Source: Fibrobacter sp.
GTDB taxonomy: Bacteria; Fibrobacterota; Fibrobacteria; Fibrobacterales; Fibrobacteraceae
Length of the DNA stretch: 64,000 bases
Reading direction: 5' to 3'
NCBI GenBank assembly: GCA_024398875.1
Contig: JAKSIJ010000015.1
Location: forward strand, 1-64,000
In this document: positions 32,381 to 40,101 of the stretch, piece after piece
How positions within the stretch are numbered: position 1 is the stretch's first letter
Layout: each line of letters begins with the position of its first letter
The notes under the pieces: model-generated
Told to the model about the DNA's origin: nothing
The model's database searches: none
The model's input: only the letters and a program-made list of their open reading frames with translations
Program-made: the position numbers and the translations under genes

Positions 32381-33888
32381 TTGCCGCTTTTTTCCGCAGG
32401 CGGTTGAACCTGCGGCGTTGTCTTTGTTGCAGAATCACCCGCATAGCGTTGTAATAATTTCTTCGCCTGCAGTGCGAGAATATCTCCATCACCAAGCGAA
32501 ATGACTTTTTGGAGTCGGGCGATTCCCTCTTCTTTCAAGATATTCTGCGTCACACGAATTTCGCCAATGTCATAAAGGCATCTGCGGGCATAAGAACCGC
32601 TGGTTTCGCCTTTCAAACCTTTTTCCAACATGAGTAGGGCCGCATCGTAGACTTTCTTCATCTTGGCGCTCTTGCCCCATTCCGTCCACTGGGTGTTTTT
32701 GATATCGATATACATGTTCTTGTCCGTCATCTTTTCTGCCAGAGAATTGATGGCGTCAATATCGGCGGTTGGTTCCTGCAAAAGGGCTGTCATTCCCTGA
32801 CTCAGTAACGGCTGTGCCTTCTCGTACTGGCCTTGATTTGCTTCTCTTAATCCGCTGTCGATAATGGCTCTGGTTTTGCGCTTTTGGTCTGTGGGTGAGG
32901 AATGGGTGACTTTCTCCATTCGTTCTGCAGCCGCTTCCGCCTTCACTTCTTCTAGCGTTTTCCGACGGGTGGGAATTTTCATCCCGGCAAAGATGCCCAG
33001 TCCGAAAATCAGGAGTGAAGCAATAGAAACGGCTCCGTAGATTCCAGAATTGATAATCCAGTTTGTGGCCACGTCTGCAATAAAGCCAACAAAGGCGAGA
33101 ATTTTGGCCCATAGAGGGATTTCTTCTTGATTGGGGCCAAAGGCCATTGCCCCCATAAAGAAGGCAAGAGCGATGCTTAACCCCATGTAGCGTTCGCCAG
33201 CGTAGTGGTCAAAGAAACTTGTCCCCGTAAAGAGGGAAACGATGAATCCGCCTCCAATGGCGAGAAGAATGAAACAACCTAAGACAATGGCGGCTCCCCA
33301 GCGGTCCGAAAGTTTCACGTACGCAAAGCCGAAGAGAATTGCAAAAAGCAAAAAGCCGACGAAGCTAGGGAACAACATCCAGCAGGTAAAAAGTCTTTCG
33401 TATTCATCGTCCGCTGGAATGAATGCCAAACGATAGCGGATGTGCTTATCCTTGAATTTTTTAGACCATTCTTTCCATTCTTGTTCAAAGATTTGTTCAT
33501 TGGGGTAGTTGTTTCCGTGGCTGTCAATCCACTGTTGCTTTCCTCCCTTGATTTCCCACCATTCTCGAAATTCATGCCGCATTTCTTCCAAGCGGTCTTC
33601 TACAATGTAGGAATGTTGCTGCTTGAGGTAACGCGTGCGATAGTCTTCGTATTTTTCTTGTCGGATGGTTTCGTCAGGTTCCAATCCCACAGCCTTGATT
33701 TGGGCGGCGCCTTCTTCATCCCACCATTGGTCGAAGGATTTGGTAATGTTGCGCTCCAAGAAGAACTGATTGATTTCGGGAGTCAGTGCTGTCACCGCAT
33801 TGAAAATGCCAATGCCGAGAATTGCAGCAAATACTACTAAATGATGAACCTTGAATAGTTTGAAAAATGCTTTGATTTTTGCTTTCAT
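32377..33888 (-). CDS. Hypothetical multi-pass membrane protein
   Basis: I do not recognise this 503-aa protein. Residues 15-37 form a first membrane segment, followed by a ~130-residue charged, Trp- and Glu-rich loop. Further segments lie near 170-193, 197-220, 230-250, 258-278 and 285-308. The soluble C-terminal 180 residues are helical with TPR-like spacing (AIIDSGLREANQGQYEKAQPLLSQG) and end in a Pro/Thr tail. It appears monocistronic. No Shine-Dalgarno is evident. Confidence 0.65.
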   Translation of the reverse strand: MKAKIKAFFKLFKVHHLVVFAAILGIGIFNAVTALTPEINQFFLERNITKSFDQWWDEEGAAQIKAVGLEPDETIRQEKYEDYRTRYLKQQHSYIVEDRLEEMRHEFREWWEIKGGKQQWIDSHGNNYPNEQIFEQEWKEWSKKFKDKHIRYRLAFIPADDEYERLFTCWMLFPSFVGFLLFAILFGFAYVKLSDRWGAAIVLGCFILLAIGGGFIVSLFTGTSFFDHYAGERYMGLSIALAFFMGAMAFGPNQEEIPLWAKILAFVGFIADVATNWIINSGIYGAVSIASLLIFGLGIFAGMKIPTRRKTLEEVKAEAAAERMEKVTHSSPTDQKRKTRAIIDSGLREANQGQYEKAQPLLSQGMTALLQEPTADIDAINSLAEKMTDKNMYIDIKNTQWTEWGKSAKMKKVYDAALLMLEKGLKGETSGSYARRCLYDIGEIRVTQNILKEEGIARLQKVISLGDGDILALQAKKLLQRYAGDSATKTTPQVQPPAEKSGN

Positions 33889-33933
33889 ATTTACTATTTG
33901 CGCCCCGAAGTTTTATTTTGCAATCAAATTATT

Positions 33934-33961
33934 AATTGTGAATTGTGAATTGTGAATTGTG
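33934..33961. repeat. Heptamer array (AATTGTG x4)
   Basis: Four perfect AATTGTG units followed by AATTACC. The array runs into the 3' end of the kinase gene and supplies its TAA stop codon (33964-33966, minus strand). Confidence 0.85.
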
Positions 33962-33963
33962 AA

Positions 33964-35064
33964 TTACCTGCGTCCGTATTCGTTCAGCTGGTTCCACAAA
34001 AAGTCCGTATTCACGTCCCGATAACCCAGTGAATTTACCTTTTCTCTCAATTTGTGGGCCATTTCAAATAAATTAGGGCAATTTTGCATTCGCTCAAAGC
34101 TGTCAAAGATGGTGAGTCTGTCAATCCACTCACTAATTTCCGGGAATAGTTCGCTAGAAAACTTGTTTTCACGCCCGCGCTTCAAATACTCCAGATAACG
34201 GTCTGTAATCTTGTATCCGTCCTCCACGAAAATTTTCATGGCGTCAGGGAAAAGCTTTTCTCCCGTCAGATATTCGTGGATGATGATGCCAAAACTGAAG
34301 TAATCTACGGAAGCGGAGAGATTTTCACCCATGATGGCTTGCTCTGGCGCACTATAGCAAGGCGTAAGCTGACCACCATATTCCGTTACGGTCTCTCGCA
34401 GTTTCGCCTGTGCGTAGCCAAAATCGCAAACCAGAATTTTGTGGTTGTTCTTGTGGGTTGGATCTTGGCAGAGTAGCAGGTTTTTGGGCTTCAAATCCTT
34501 ATGAACAATTTGATAATAATGGAGTTGGCTAATGGTGTTGGCCAGGTAGGCGATTTGTGCCACCCGATGGAGAATCTCTTCTTCCGTCAGCTCTTTTTTG
34601 AACAGCCGGTCCAAGGAGCAGCCTTTGATGAATTCCATCTTCAGGTAGGGGTGCCTGCCGGCAAGACCTCCACCCAAACTCTGGACGACTCCCTCGATGT
34701 TGGTCGCACGAATTAAGTTGTTGATGCGGATTTCGTCCTGAAAAGCGCTCAAAAGCATGTTCAGACGGTGAAGGCGATTTTTGCCTCGTGCCGCCCAGAA
34801 CTTGCAAATTTTCACGACGATTTCCCGCTCGCCATAATGTCGCTCGTCCCCTGGATGCTTAATCCAGAAGTTCGCTCGGTAGAGGTTGTTGGTTCCCTCT
34901 AGGGTAAGCGGTTCCAGCAACTCTATTTTCTCCATAGCACCGTTATGGAGAAAATCAGGATTCTGGTCAAACCAGCGTTGGTATTCCTCCATGCTGTATT
35001 GGGGGCGCAGCGCCAGGTTTCGGGAAGTCCTGTCTAGGAACTCTGCCAGAAAATTGCGAAGCAC
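33964..35064 (-). CDS. Serine/threonine protein kinase
   Basis: A 366-aa soluble Hanks-type kinase. It has the nucleotide-binding Lys K85 in EIVVKIC, the catalytic loop HKDLKPKN (D190, N195), the metal-binding DFG at 214-216, and APE at 239-241. A glycine-rich loop is poorly formed. There is no membrane helix or sensor domain, unlike PASTA kinases; about 45 residues precede the kinase domain. It starts 2 bp after the LOG-family gene, so the two are co-transcribed. The substrate is unknown. Confidence 0.88.
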   Translation of the reverse strand: MLRNFLAEFLDRTSRNLALRPQYSMEEYQRWFDQNPDFLHNGAMEKIELLEPLTLEGTNNLYRANFWIKHPGDERHYGEREIVVKICKFWAARGKNRLHRLNMLLSAFQDEIRINNLIRATNIEGVVQSLGGGLAGRHPYLKMEFIKGCSLDRLFKKELTEEEILHRVAQIAYLANTISQLHYYQIVHKDLKPKNLLLCQDPTHKNNHKILVCDFGYAQAKLRETVTEYGGQLTPCYSAPEQAIMGENLSASVDYFSFGIIIHEYLTGEKLFPDAMKIFVEDGYKITDRYLEYLKRGRENKFSSELFPEISEWIDRLTIFDSFERMQNCPNLFEMAHKLREKVNSLGYRDVNTDFLWNQLNEYGRR

Positions 35065-35066
35065 GA

Positions 35067-35897
35067 TTACTTGATTTCTCTATTCCAGGTGAGTACGGTC
35101 CATTCGTCGGCCTGTTTTTCCAAGGCCTCGGTAATGATCTTGTAGGCTTCATCCACATCATCGCAGAAGTGGAAAAGCTTCAAGTCTTCCTTGTTAATCA
35201 TGCCCGTTTCCGCAAAATATTCCCAGTTGACTGCCTTCTTCCAGAACTTGGAGCCGAAGATGATGACGGGAATCTGCTGTGCGTACTTGTCGGTCTGGAT
35301 AAGGGTCAGCATTTCAAACATCTCGTCCAAAGTGCCGAAACCGCCAGGGAAGACCACCAATGCGCGGGCCTTTTTCAGGAACCAATACTTACGGATAAAG
35401 AAGTAGCGGAACTGCAAGTTCAATGCTTCGTCAATGTAAGGATTGGGATGCTGCTCAAAGGGCAGCTTGATGTTTAAACCGATAGAAGGCGTTCCTACAT
35501 CGGTAGCACCGCGGTTGCCAGCTTCCATAATGCCCGGACCACCACCAGTCATGATGGCGTATCCGTTGTGCTTTTTGTTGGCCCAGCGGCCAAGTTTTGC
35601 ACCAAGTTCTCGTGCGGCATCGTAGTATTCCGCCACAGATTCCAGGGCTTTCAATCGGGCAAGTTTTGCCTTGTCTTTGCAGCCTTTCCGCTGTTTCTTG
35701 ATTTCGGACATGGGGAGGGTGCGGGCGGAACCGAAGAAAACGATGGAATTGCGCACATCTTCTTGGGCAAAAACCAGTCCGGGTTCAAAAAATTCAGCCA
35801 AAATGCGGAGAGGGCGTCCAGCATCGCTTTCCATAAATTCAGCATTGTGGTAAGCCATTTTTCCTGGTGCAGGATGAATCATCTTTTTAATAGCCAT
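35067..35897 (-). CDS. LOG-family nucleotide 5'-monophosphate nucleosidase
   Basis: A 276-aa Rossmann-like protein of the LOG/TIGR00730 family. LOG enzymes cut the base-ribose bond of nucleoside monophosphates, including cytokinin precursors. The two signatures are present: MTGGGPGIMEAGNRGA and PGGFGTLDEMFEMLT, with the catalytic Glu. The start at 35897 is set by GGAGG; five in-frame codons upstream lack a site. It is longer than typical ~190-aa LOG proteins because of an N-terminal extension of ~70 residues. It is followed after 2 bp by a protein kinase gene. Confidence 0.87.
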   Translation of the reverse strand: MAIKKMIHPAPGKMAYHNAEFMESDAGRPLRILAEFFEPGLVFAQEDVRNSIVFFGSARTLPMSEIKKQRKGCKDKAKLARLKALESVAEYYDAARELGAKLGRWANKKHNGYAIMTGGGPGIMEAGNRGATDVGTPSIGLNIKLPFEQHPNPYIDEALNLQFRYFFIRKYWFLKKARALVVFPGGFGTLDEMFEMLTLIQTDKYAQQIPVIIFGSKFWKKAVNWEYFAETGMINKEDLKLFHFCDDVDEAYKIITEALEKQADEWTVLTWNREIK

Positions 35898-36011
35898 AAA
35901 AACCTCCGTCATTTACAAATGTGAATGGCAATATTCTTCAATAAAATACTCTTTTCTGCAAAAAAACGTAAAAAATTTTGTTTTTATCTTCTTCCAATTT
36001 GGAAAAATCTT

Positions 36012-36017
36012 TATATT
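36012..36017 (+). promoter_or_regulatory. TATATT -10 element 6 nt from the 36024 ATG
   Basis: TATATT is followed by TGTAAT and then ATG. No Shine-Dalgarno is present, which suggests a leaderless transcript. Confidence 0.45.
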
Positions 36018-36023
36018 TGTAAT

Positions 36024-36236
36024 ATGCTCGTAAAAATTTGGACAGATAGTTTTATCATTACTGGCGAAATCGACACCCTTCGTGACGAACGCCTTACGGA
36101 TTACATCCGCGAAAACAAGGACTTCATCGCTGTAACTCAGGTGAAGGTCAGTGACCGTTCCGAGAAGGACTTGTTCCGCACGCACTTCTTGAATGTGAGT
36201 ACGAGCCACATTGAAATTATCCTGCCGGCAGAGTAG
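36024..36236 (+). CDS. Small conserved-looking beta protein
   Basis: A 70-aa cytoplasmic protein, LVKIWTDSFIITGEIDTLRDERLTDYIRENKDFIAVTQVKV and on. The strand-loop-strand pattern resembles small uncharacterised proteins of the DUF6812 type (motif: strand, IxGxI, RLSDxL, FIxVTxV). The function is unknown. The ATG at 36024 is chosen because upstream in-frame codons overlap a TATATT element. It is monocistronic, and a hairpin follows the stop. Confidence 0.65.
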   Translation: MLVKIWTDSFIITGEIDTLRDERLTDYIRENKDFIAVTQVKVSDRSEKDLFRTHFLNVSTSHIEIILPAE

Positions 36237-36270
36237 TCTGCGCAGTTCTTATTGCTTTTTACCTTAAGAA

Positions 36271-36300
36271 GGCATCCGCAACTACGGGTGCCCTTTCTTG
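36271..36300 (+). terminator. Possible terminator of the 36024 gene
   Basis: GGCATCCG (36271-36278) and CGGGTGCC (36285-36292) pair with one wobble and are followed by CTTTCTT. The U-tract is interrupted, so efficiency is uncertain. Confidence 0.5.
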
Positions 36301-36310
36301 TGCATCATTT

Positions 36311-36350
36311 TCGCGCTGCCCTCGTCAACCTCGCGCTGCCCTCGTCAACC
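36311..36350. repeat. Two perfect 20-bp tandem repeats
   Basis: The unit TCGCGCTGCCCTCGTCAACC occurs twice in a row. A diverged third copy (36351-36371) leads into a GTCAT...ATC palindrome. Confidence 0.85.
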
Positions 36351-36368
36351 TCGCGCAGCCCTGCCCTC

Positions 36369-36393
36369 GTCATCCCCGACTCGATCGGGGATC
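36369..36393. repeat. GTCAT...ATC palindromic repeat, copy 2
   Basis: ATCCCCGA (36372-36379) pairs with TCGGGGAT (36385-36392) inside a GTCAT...ATC frame. No U-tract follows, so it is probably a REP-like element more than a terminator for the operon ending at 36400. Confidence 0.65.
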
Positions 36394-36399
36394 TAGCTA

Positions 36400-37656
36400 T
36401 TATCGTTTGAACTTTTCCGCGCACTGGATGGCTTCTTTGACGATGTCCTCTTCGCCATCTACATGCCCGTTCCGCATCACAAACTTTCCATTGCAAATCA
36501 CGGAATCAATGGCGTTTGAATCTGCACCATAAACCCAGTTGGAGATTACATTGTAGCATGGCACCATGCGTTCGTTGTCCAGCCGTACCAGTAGGGCATC
36601 CGCTAACTTTCCTTCCTCAATAACGCCAGCGTCCCAGCCAAATGCCACGGCGCCATTTCGGGTGGCCATTTTCAAAATGTCTTCCGCTTTAAGAGTGTCG
36701 GCGCTACCGCCAGGGCAGTTCTTTTCGAGAAGGGCTGCAAACTTCATGTCCTCATGCATGTCCAGGTTGTTGTTGGAGGAGGCTCCATCGGTACCGATGG
36801 CAAGGGGAATGCCTTTTGCTATCATGGCCGGTATCTGTGGAATTCCGCTGACCAACTTTAAGTTGGAACAAGGATTGAGGGCAATCGTGGCTCCTGTTCT
36901 TTTGAGAATGTTGTAGTCGTTATCCACCATATTGGTGCAATGGGCGGCTACCCAGTGCACACCTTCAATACCACAGCGTTCAAAAAGTTCTGCAGGCGTG
37001 CATCCATATTTCTCTTTGCACTGCAAGTTCTCATATAAAGTTTCAGAAAGATGGGTGTTCAGCACATAGCCCTCTTCCCGGGCAGTCTCAATGCAGCGTT
37101 TAAGCAGTTCTTTATTTACCATGTACACGGAGTGGGGCATGACGGAAATTTTGATCCGTTCGTTTTCTCCCCAGTGGTCGTGTAAAAATTTGAAGTTTGC
37201 TTCCATGGCGTCTGCGGTAGTAAGGCCCTCGGCAATGGTTACGCCAATGGTGGCGCGAATGCCCATTTCGTTCACGACCTTCATGGTGTTCTGACGGTGC
37301 CAGTACATATCCGCAAAAAAGACGGTTCCGGATTTAATCATTTCCAAAACGGCAAGCCGGCTGCCGATTTCGATGTCTGCATAAGTCATTTTGGCTTCGA
37401 AGGGCCAGATGTATTCCCGCAACCACTTGTTCAATTCCATGTCGTCGGCATAGCCACGCAAAAGAGTCATAGCGGCATGGGTGTGGGCGTTATAGAATGG
37501 AGGGAGAATGGCAAGTCCCTTGCAATCCACGACATCGGTATTCTTGAGTGTGGTAGCGTCAATGCTATCGGCAATCTTTGCAAATTTTCCCTGTGTAATG
37601 AGAATGTCGCAGGTCTTGTTATCTTTGTAAACGGACTTTAGAAGTAAATCGTTCAT
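36400..37656 (-). CDS. mtaD: 5-methylthioadenosine/S-adenosylhomocysteine deaminase family amidohydrolase
   Basis: A 418-aa metal-dependent amidohydrolase of the MtaD/TrzA/SsnA branch. Metal ligands are visible in FYNAHTHAAM, NTHLSETLYE, WVAAHCTNM and IGTDGASSNNNLDMHED. Close relatives deaminate MTA, SAH or other adenosines to inosine derivatives, so a purine-nucleoside substrate is likely; guanine deaminase or chlorohydrolase activity is less likely. It is the last gene of the alarmone/anti-sigma/MATE operon, 9 bp after the MATE gene. Confidence 0.85.
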   Translation of the reverse strand: MNDLLLKSVYKDNKTCDILITQGKFAKIADSIDATTLKNTDVVDCKGLAILPPFYNAHTHAAMTLLRGYADDMELNKWLREYIWPFEAKMTYADIEIGSRLAVLEMIKSGTVFFADMYWHRQNTMKVVNEMGIRATIGVTIAEGLTTADAMEANFKFLHDHWGENERIKISVMPHSVYMVNKELLKRCIETAREEGYVLNTHLSETLYENLQCKEKYGCTPAELFERCGIEGVHWVAAHCTNMVDNDYNILKRTGATIALNPCSNLKLVSGIPQIPAMIAKGIPLAIGTDGASSNNNLDMHEDMKFAALLEKNCPGGSADTLKAEDILKMATRNGAVAFGWDAGVIEEGKLADALLVRLDNERMVPCYNVISNWVYGADSNAIDSVICNGKFVMRNGHVDGEEDIVKEAIQCAEKFKR

Positions 37657-37665
37657 AGTTGACTC

Positions 37666-39378
37666 TTATATTTTTGGAAATTCAAAAACGTGGCGGTTGT
37701 AACTCGTGGTGAGTACGTAGGCTCTTTTTTCTTGGTAAACCATCAAACTTGTCACCATATAGGCACGCAGATTGGAAACGGACATTTCCAGATTAGTCAT
37801 GTCCAACAATTTTCCAGAATTTTTCAGAATGAGGGAAACGCTGTTTTCTTTTGCTAACAAAGAGCATTCTCCGTAATGCATTTTCCCTTTGTTTTTTTCG
37901 ATGAAGGCCATGTTCATCTCTTCAATCAGAAGCATCGCCTTCATGCGGATGTTGGGGCTGACGCCCTCGATAGTGAGGCTCTTGGCGACTTGGTCCCGCA
38001 GGGAAACAATGGCGGCGGGGGTCATCGGATAATCAAACTGGTAATAGCAGTTTTGGTCAAATTCGTTGAGGAACAGCGGAAATTCGGTGCGCCCAAACTT
38101 GAGGATGAATATGAGACTGCATAATCCGAGAGTAAAAATAGGGGCTAGCGCGCATCCTGCCCACAAACCGGTTTTACCAAACTGAATGCCCATGAGCGTG
38201 ATGACTGTGACGGGAACCGCCAAATTTCGCATCACGGAAATGAACATGGCGAACCAGGGGTGCTCATGAAGGTAATAATTGTTGTACAAATTCACAAAGG
38301 CGAGCGCTAATAGGCCCAGGGAGGCGATTCTGATAGCTGCAGCAGTGGAGTTTTGTAACTCAGGGGTCTGGATGTGAAACAAAAGTACCAGCAGTGGGGC
38401 GCAAACGAAAGCCCCAATTGTTACGAAGAGGCCTTCAAAGAAAGCGGTCCCGTTCACATAGTGCATTAGTCGCCTGATTCCAACTGCGTTTTCTTCGGCG
38501 CGGTAGATGTTGATGAGGGGTTCTGCCGCTTGCCAGATGCCTCCGAATATAACGGTCATTTCCAGACCTTCGAACATCACGGAAAGGGTAGTGAGCGTGT
38601 TCTCGTCAAAGTATCGGGTGACGAATTGGGAAAGTAGAAAAGTCAGTAATGCAAGGTAGAGATATTCGCAGGCTTCTACGGCACTGAAGCGAAATGCCAC
38701 CAAAACATCTTTGAAATTTAGATGGAATTTGAAACGAAGAGAATTCTGTTTTTGAAAAAAATGAAGACTCAAAATAATGAGTCCAACAAGCGAAGAAATG
38801 AATGTGCCTAGCACAATTCCTTCCATCCCGTATTTTCCTCCAAGAATCCAGGATAGCAGAAAGTTTCCAATGATGAGGATGCCGTTGTGGAAATTTACGA
38901 TGCGCGTGTCTCCGTCCGCCTGCACCATGTTCATGAGTACGCAGGAAAGGGGAATCAATAGGGAAACCCAAGGGAACCACTTCATGAATTGGTTAATATA
39001 GGGAGCCAAGTCTGCAGTGGGATTCATGATGCCTAAAACAAGGCCGCTACCGATGGTATTGACCCCAAGCAGAATGCATCCCGCAATAATTGCAAGTATA
39101 ACCGCTTGTCCGAAAAATTCGTACGCCCGCTCTTTGTTTAACTTTCCGATTTCGTAGGTGTAGCAAACAGAACTGCCAACGGCAATGGCGGTTCCAATAA
39201 ACAACATGAATGAATAGATGGGGACAATATGAGTGTAAGCCGCAAGAGCGGTTTCCCCTAACAAATGGCTAGAAACGAGGGTGTCTTCAAAAATTGTCAC
39301 AAGCCACACCACGATGGATGCGCTCGCCGACAACAGCAGTGAGAAAAAGCGCCGGACGCTAAAAGACAGGTTTTGCAC
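37666..39378 (-). CDS. MATE-family transporter with C-terminal RsbW-like domain
   Basis: A 570-aa membrane protein. Residues 1-430 carry about twelve hydrophobic segments with MATE features (FEDTLVSSHLLGETALAAY at the start, VQADGDTR in the first half, a second half from ~225). MATE proteins export cations, drugs or metabolites using Na+ or H+. Residues 445-570 are a soluble domain aligning with the adjacent RsbW-like ATPase: LLIEEMNMAFIEKN at the N-box position (E486, E487, with Ala at the usual Asn) and LKNSGKLLDMTN at the DxG position. Key ATPase residues are lost. The GTG start follows the STAS stop with no gap. Confidence 0.85.
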   Translation of the reverse strand: MQNLSFSVRRFFSLLLSASASIVVWLVTIFEDTLVSSHLLGETALAAYTHIVPIYSFMLFIGTAIAVGSSVCYTYEIGKLNKERAYEFFGQAVILAIIAGCILLGVNTIGSGLVLGIMNPTADLAPYINQFMKWFPWVSLLIPLSCVLMNMVQADGDTRIVNFHNGILIIGNFLLSWILGGKYGMEGIVLGTFISSLVGLIILSLHFFQKQNSLRFKFHLNFKDVLVAFRFSAVEACEYLYLALLTFLLSQFVTRYFDENTLTTLSVMFEGLEMTVIFGGIWQAAEPLINIYRAEENAVGIRRLMHYVNGTAFFEGLFVTIGAFVCAPLLVLLFHIQTPELQNSTAAAIRIASLGLLALAFVNLYNNYYLHEHPWFAMFISVMRNLAVPVTVITLMGIQFGKTGLWAGCALAPIFTLGLCSLIFILKFGRTEFPLFLNEFDQNCYYQFDYPMTPAAIVSLRDQVAKSLTIEGVSPNIRMKAMLLIEEMNMAFIEKNKGKMHYGECSLLAKENSVSLILKNSGKLLDMTNLEMSVSNLRAYMVTSLMVYQEKRAYVLTTSYNRHVFEFPKI

Positions 39379-39675
39379 TTAGACGATAGTCAGGATGTCA
39401 CTGAATCCGGTGACATCAAGGACTTCCTTGATTTCCGGGCAGACATTGCGGACTTCCATCTTGCCTTGCTTGTTCATCTTCTTTTGAGCGGCAAGCAAAA
39501 CGCGGAGGCCTGCGGAAGATACATAGACCAACTTGGCGAAATCAAAGGCCAAATCGGTAACGCCTTCCAGGCTGTTGTTGACTTCAGCTTCCAATTGAGG
39601 AGCTGTCATGGTGTCCAGGCGACCTTCCAGGGCGAAGGTGAGGGAGGAGTTTTCTTTTGTCTTTACGATTTCCAT
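39379..39675 (-). CDS. STAS-domain anti-sigma factor antagonist (RsbV-like)
   Basis: A 98-aa single STAS domain. It has the LEGRLDTMTAPQLEAEV opening and the phosphorylation loop VYVSSAGLRVLL, in which S54 occupies the position phosphorylated in SpoIIAA/RsbV. Unphosphorylated STAS proteins of this type bind the kinase-like anti-sigma partner. The RsbW-like partner gene ends 8 bp upstream. No sigma factor or PP2C phosphatase is seen nearby, so the final target may be another protein. Confidence 0.92.
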   Translation of the reverse strand: MEIVKTKENSSLTFALEGRLDTMTAPQLEAEVNNSLEGVTDLAFDFAKLVYVSSAGLRVLLAAQKKMNKQGKMEVRNVCPEIKEVLDVTGFSDILTIV

Positions 39676-39683
39676 GTTATCCT

Positions 39684-40085
39684 CTATGCTAAATTCTTGT
39701 AAATGGTTAGTTGATTTTTGTTGTCGGCGCGTTGGTATTCCATACCATCCATGGTCTTCTTCACAAGGAAAATCCCAAGGCCACCAATCTGCCGTTCCTC
39801 GGCGGAAAGAGTGATGTCAGGGTCTGCCTTGATGAGGGGATTGTAGGGAACGCCGGAATCAATAAATGTGAGTTTGACCTGTTTGGGGTCGTTCTGAACT
39901 TCCACCTGAATGGTGGCGTCTGCTGACTTGGAATAATGGACTATATTGCTGAAAAGTTCGTCAATAGCCACGTTGAGCTGCATTTGGGCCTTCATGCTGG
40001 GATTGTAAGATTCCAACGCAGACTCCACAAAGGCTGTAACCTTGTCCAGATTTTCTAAGTCTGTATGTACCGTAATCTCTTCCAT
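39684..40085 (-). CDS. RsbW-like anti-sigma/serine kinase ATPase
   Basis: A 133-aa GHKL-fold (HATPase_c_2) protein. The N-box LNVAIDELFSNIVHYS (E43, N47), G1 FIDSGVPYNPL (D76) and G2 IGGLGIFLVKK are all intact, so ATP binding and phosphorylation of the neighbouring STAS protein are expected. In RsbW/SpoIIAB systems this protein holds a sigma factor inactive until STAS binds it. The absence of a sigma gene and the presence of a related domain on the MATE protein suggest a different client. Confidence 0.9.
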   Translation of the reverse strand: MEEITVHTDLENLDKVTAFVESALESYNPSMKAQMQLNVAIDELFSNIVHYSKSADATIQVEVQNDPKQVKLTFIDSGVPYNPLIKADPDITLSAEERQIGGLGIFLVKKTMDGMEYQRADNKNQLTIYKNLA

Positions 40086-40101
40086 TATATTCTTAATGTA
40101 G

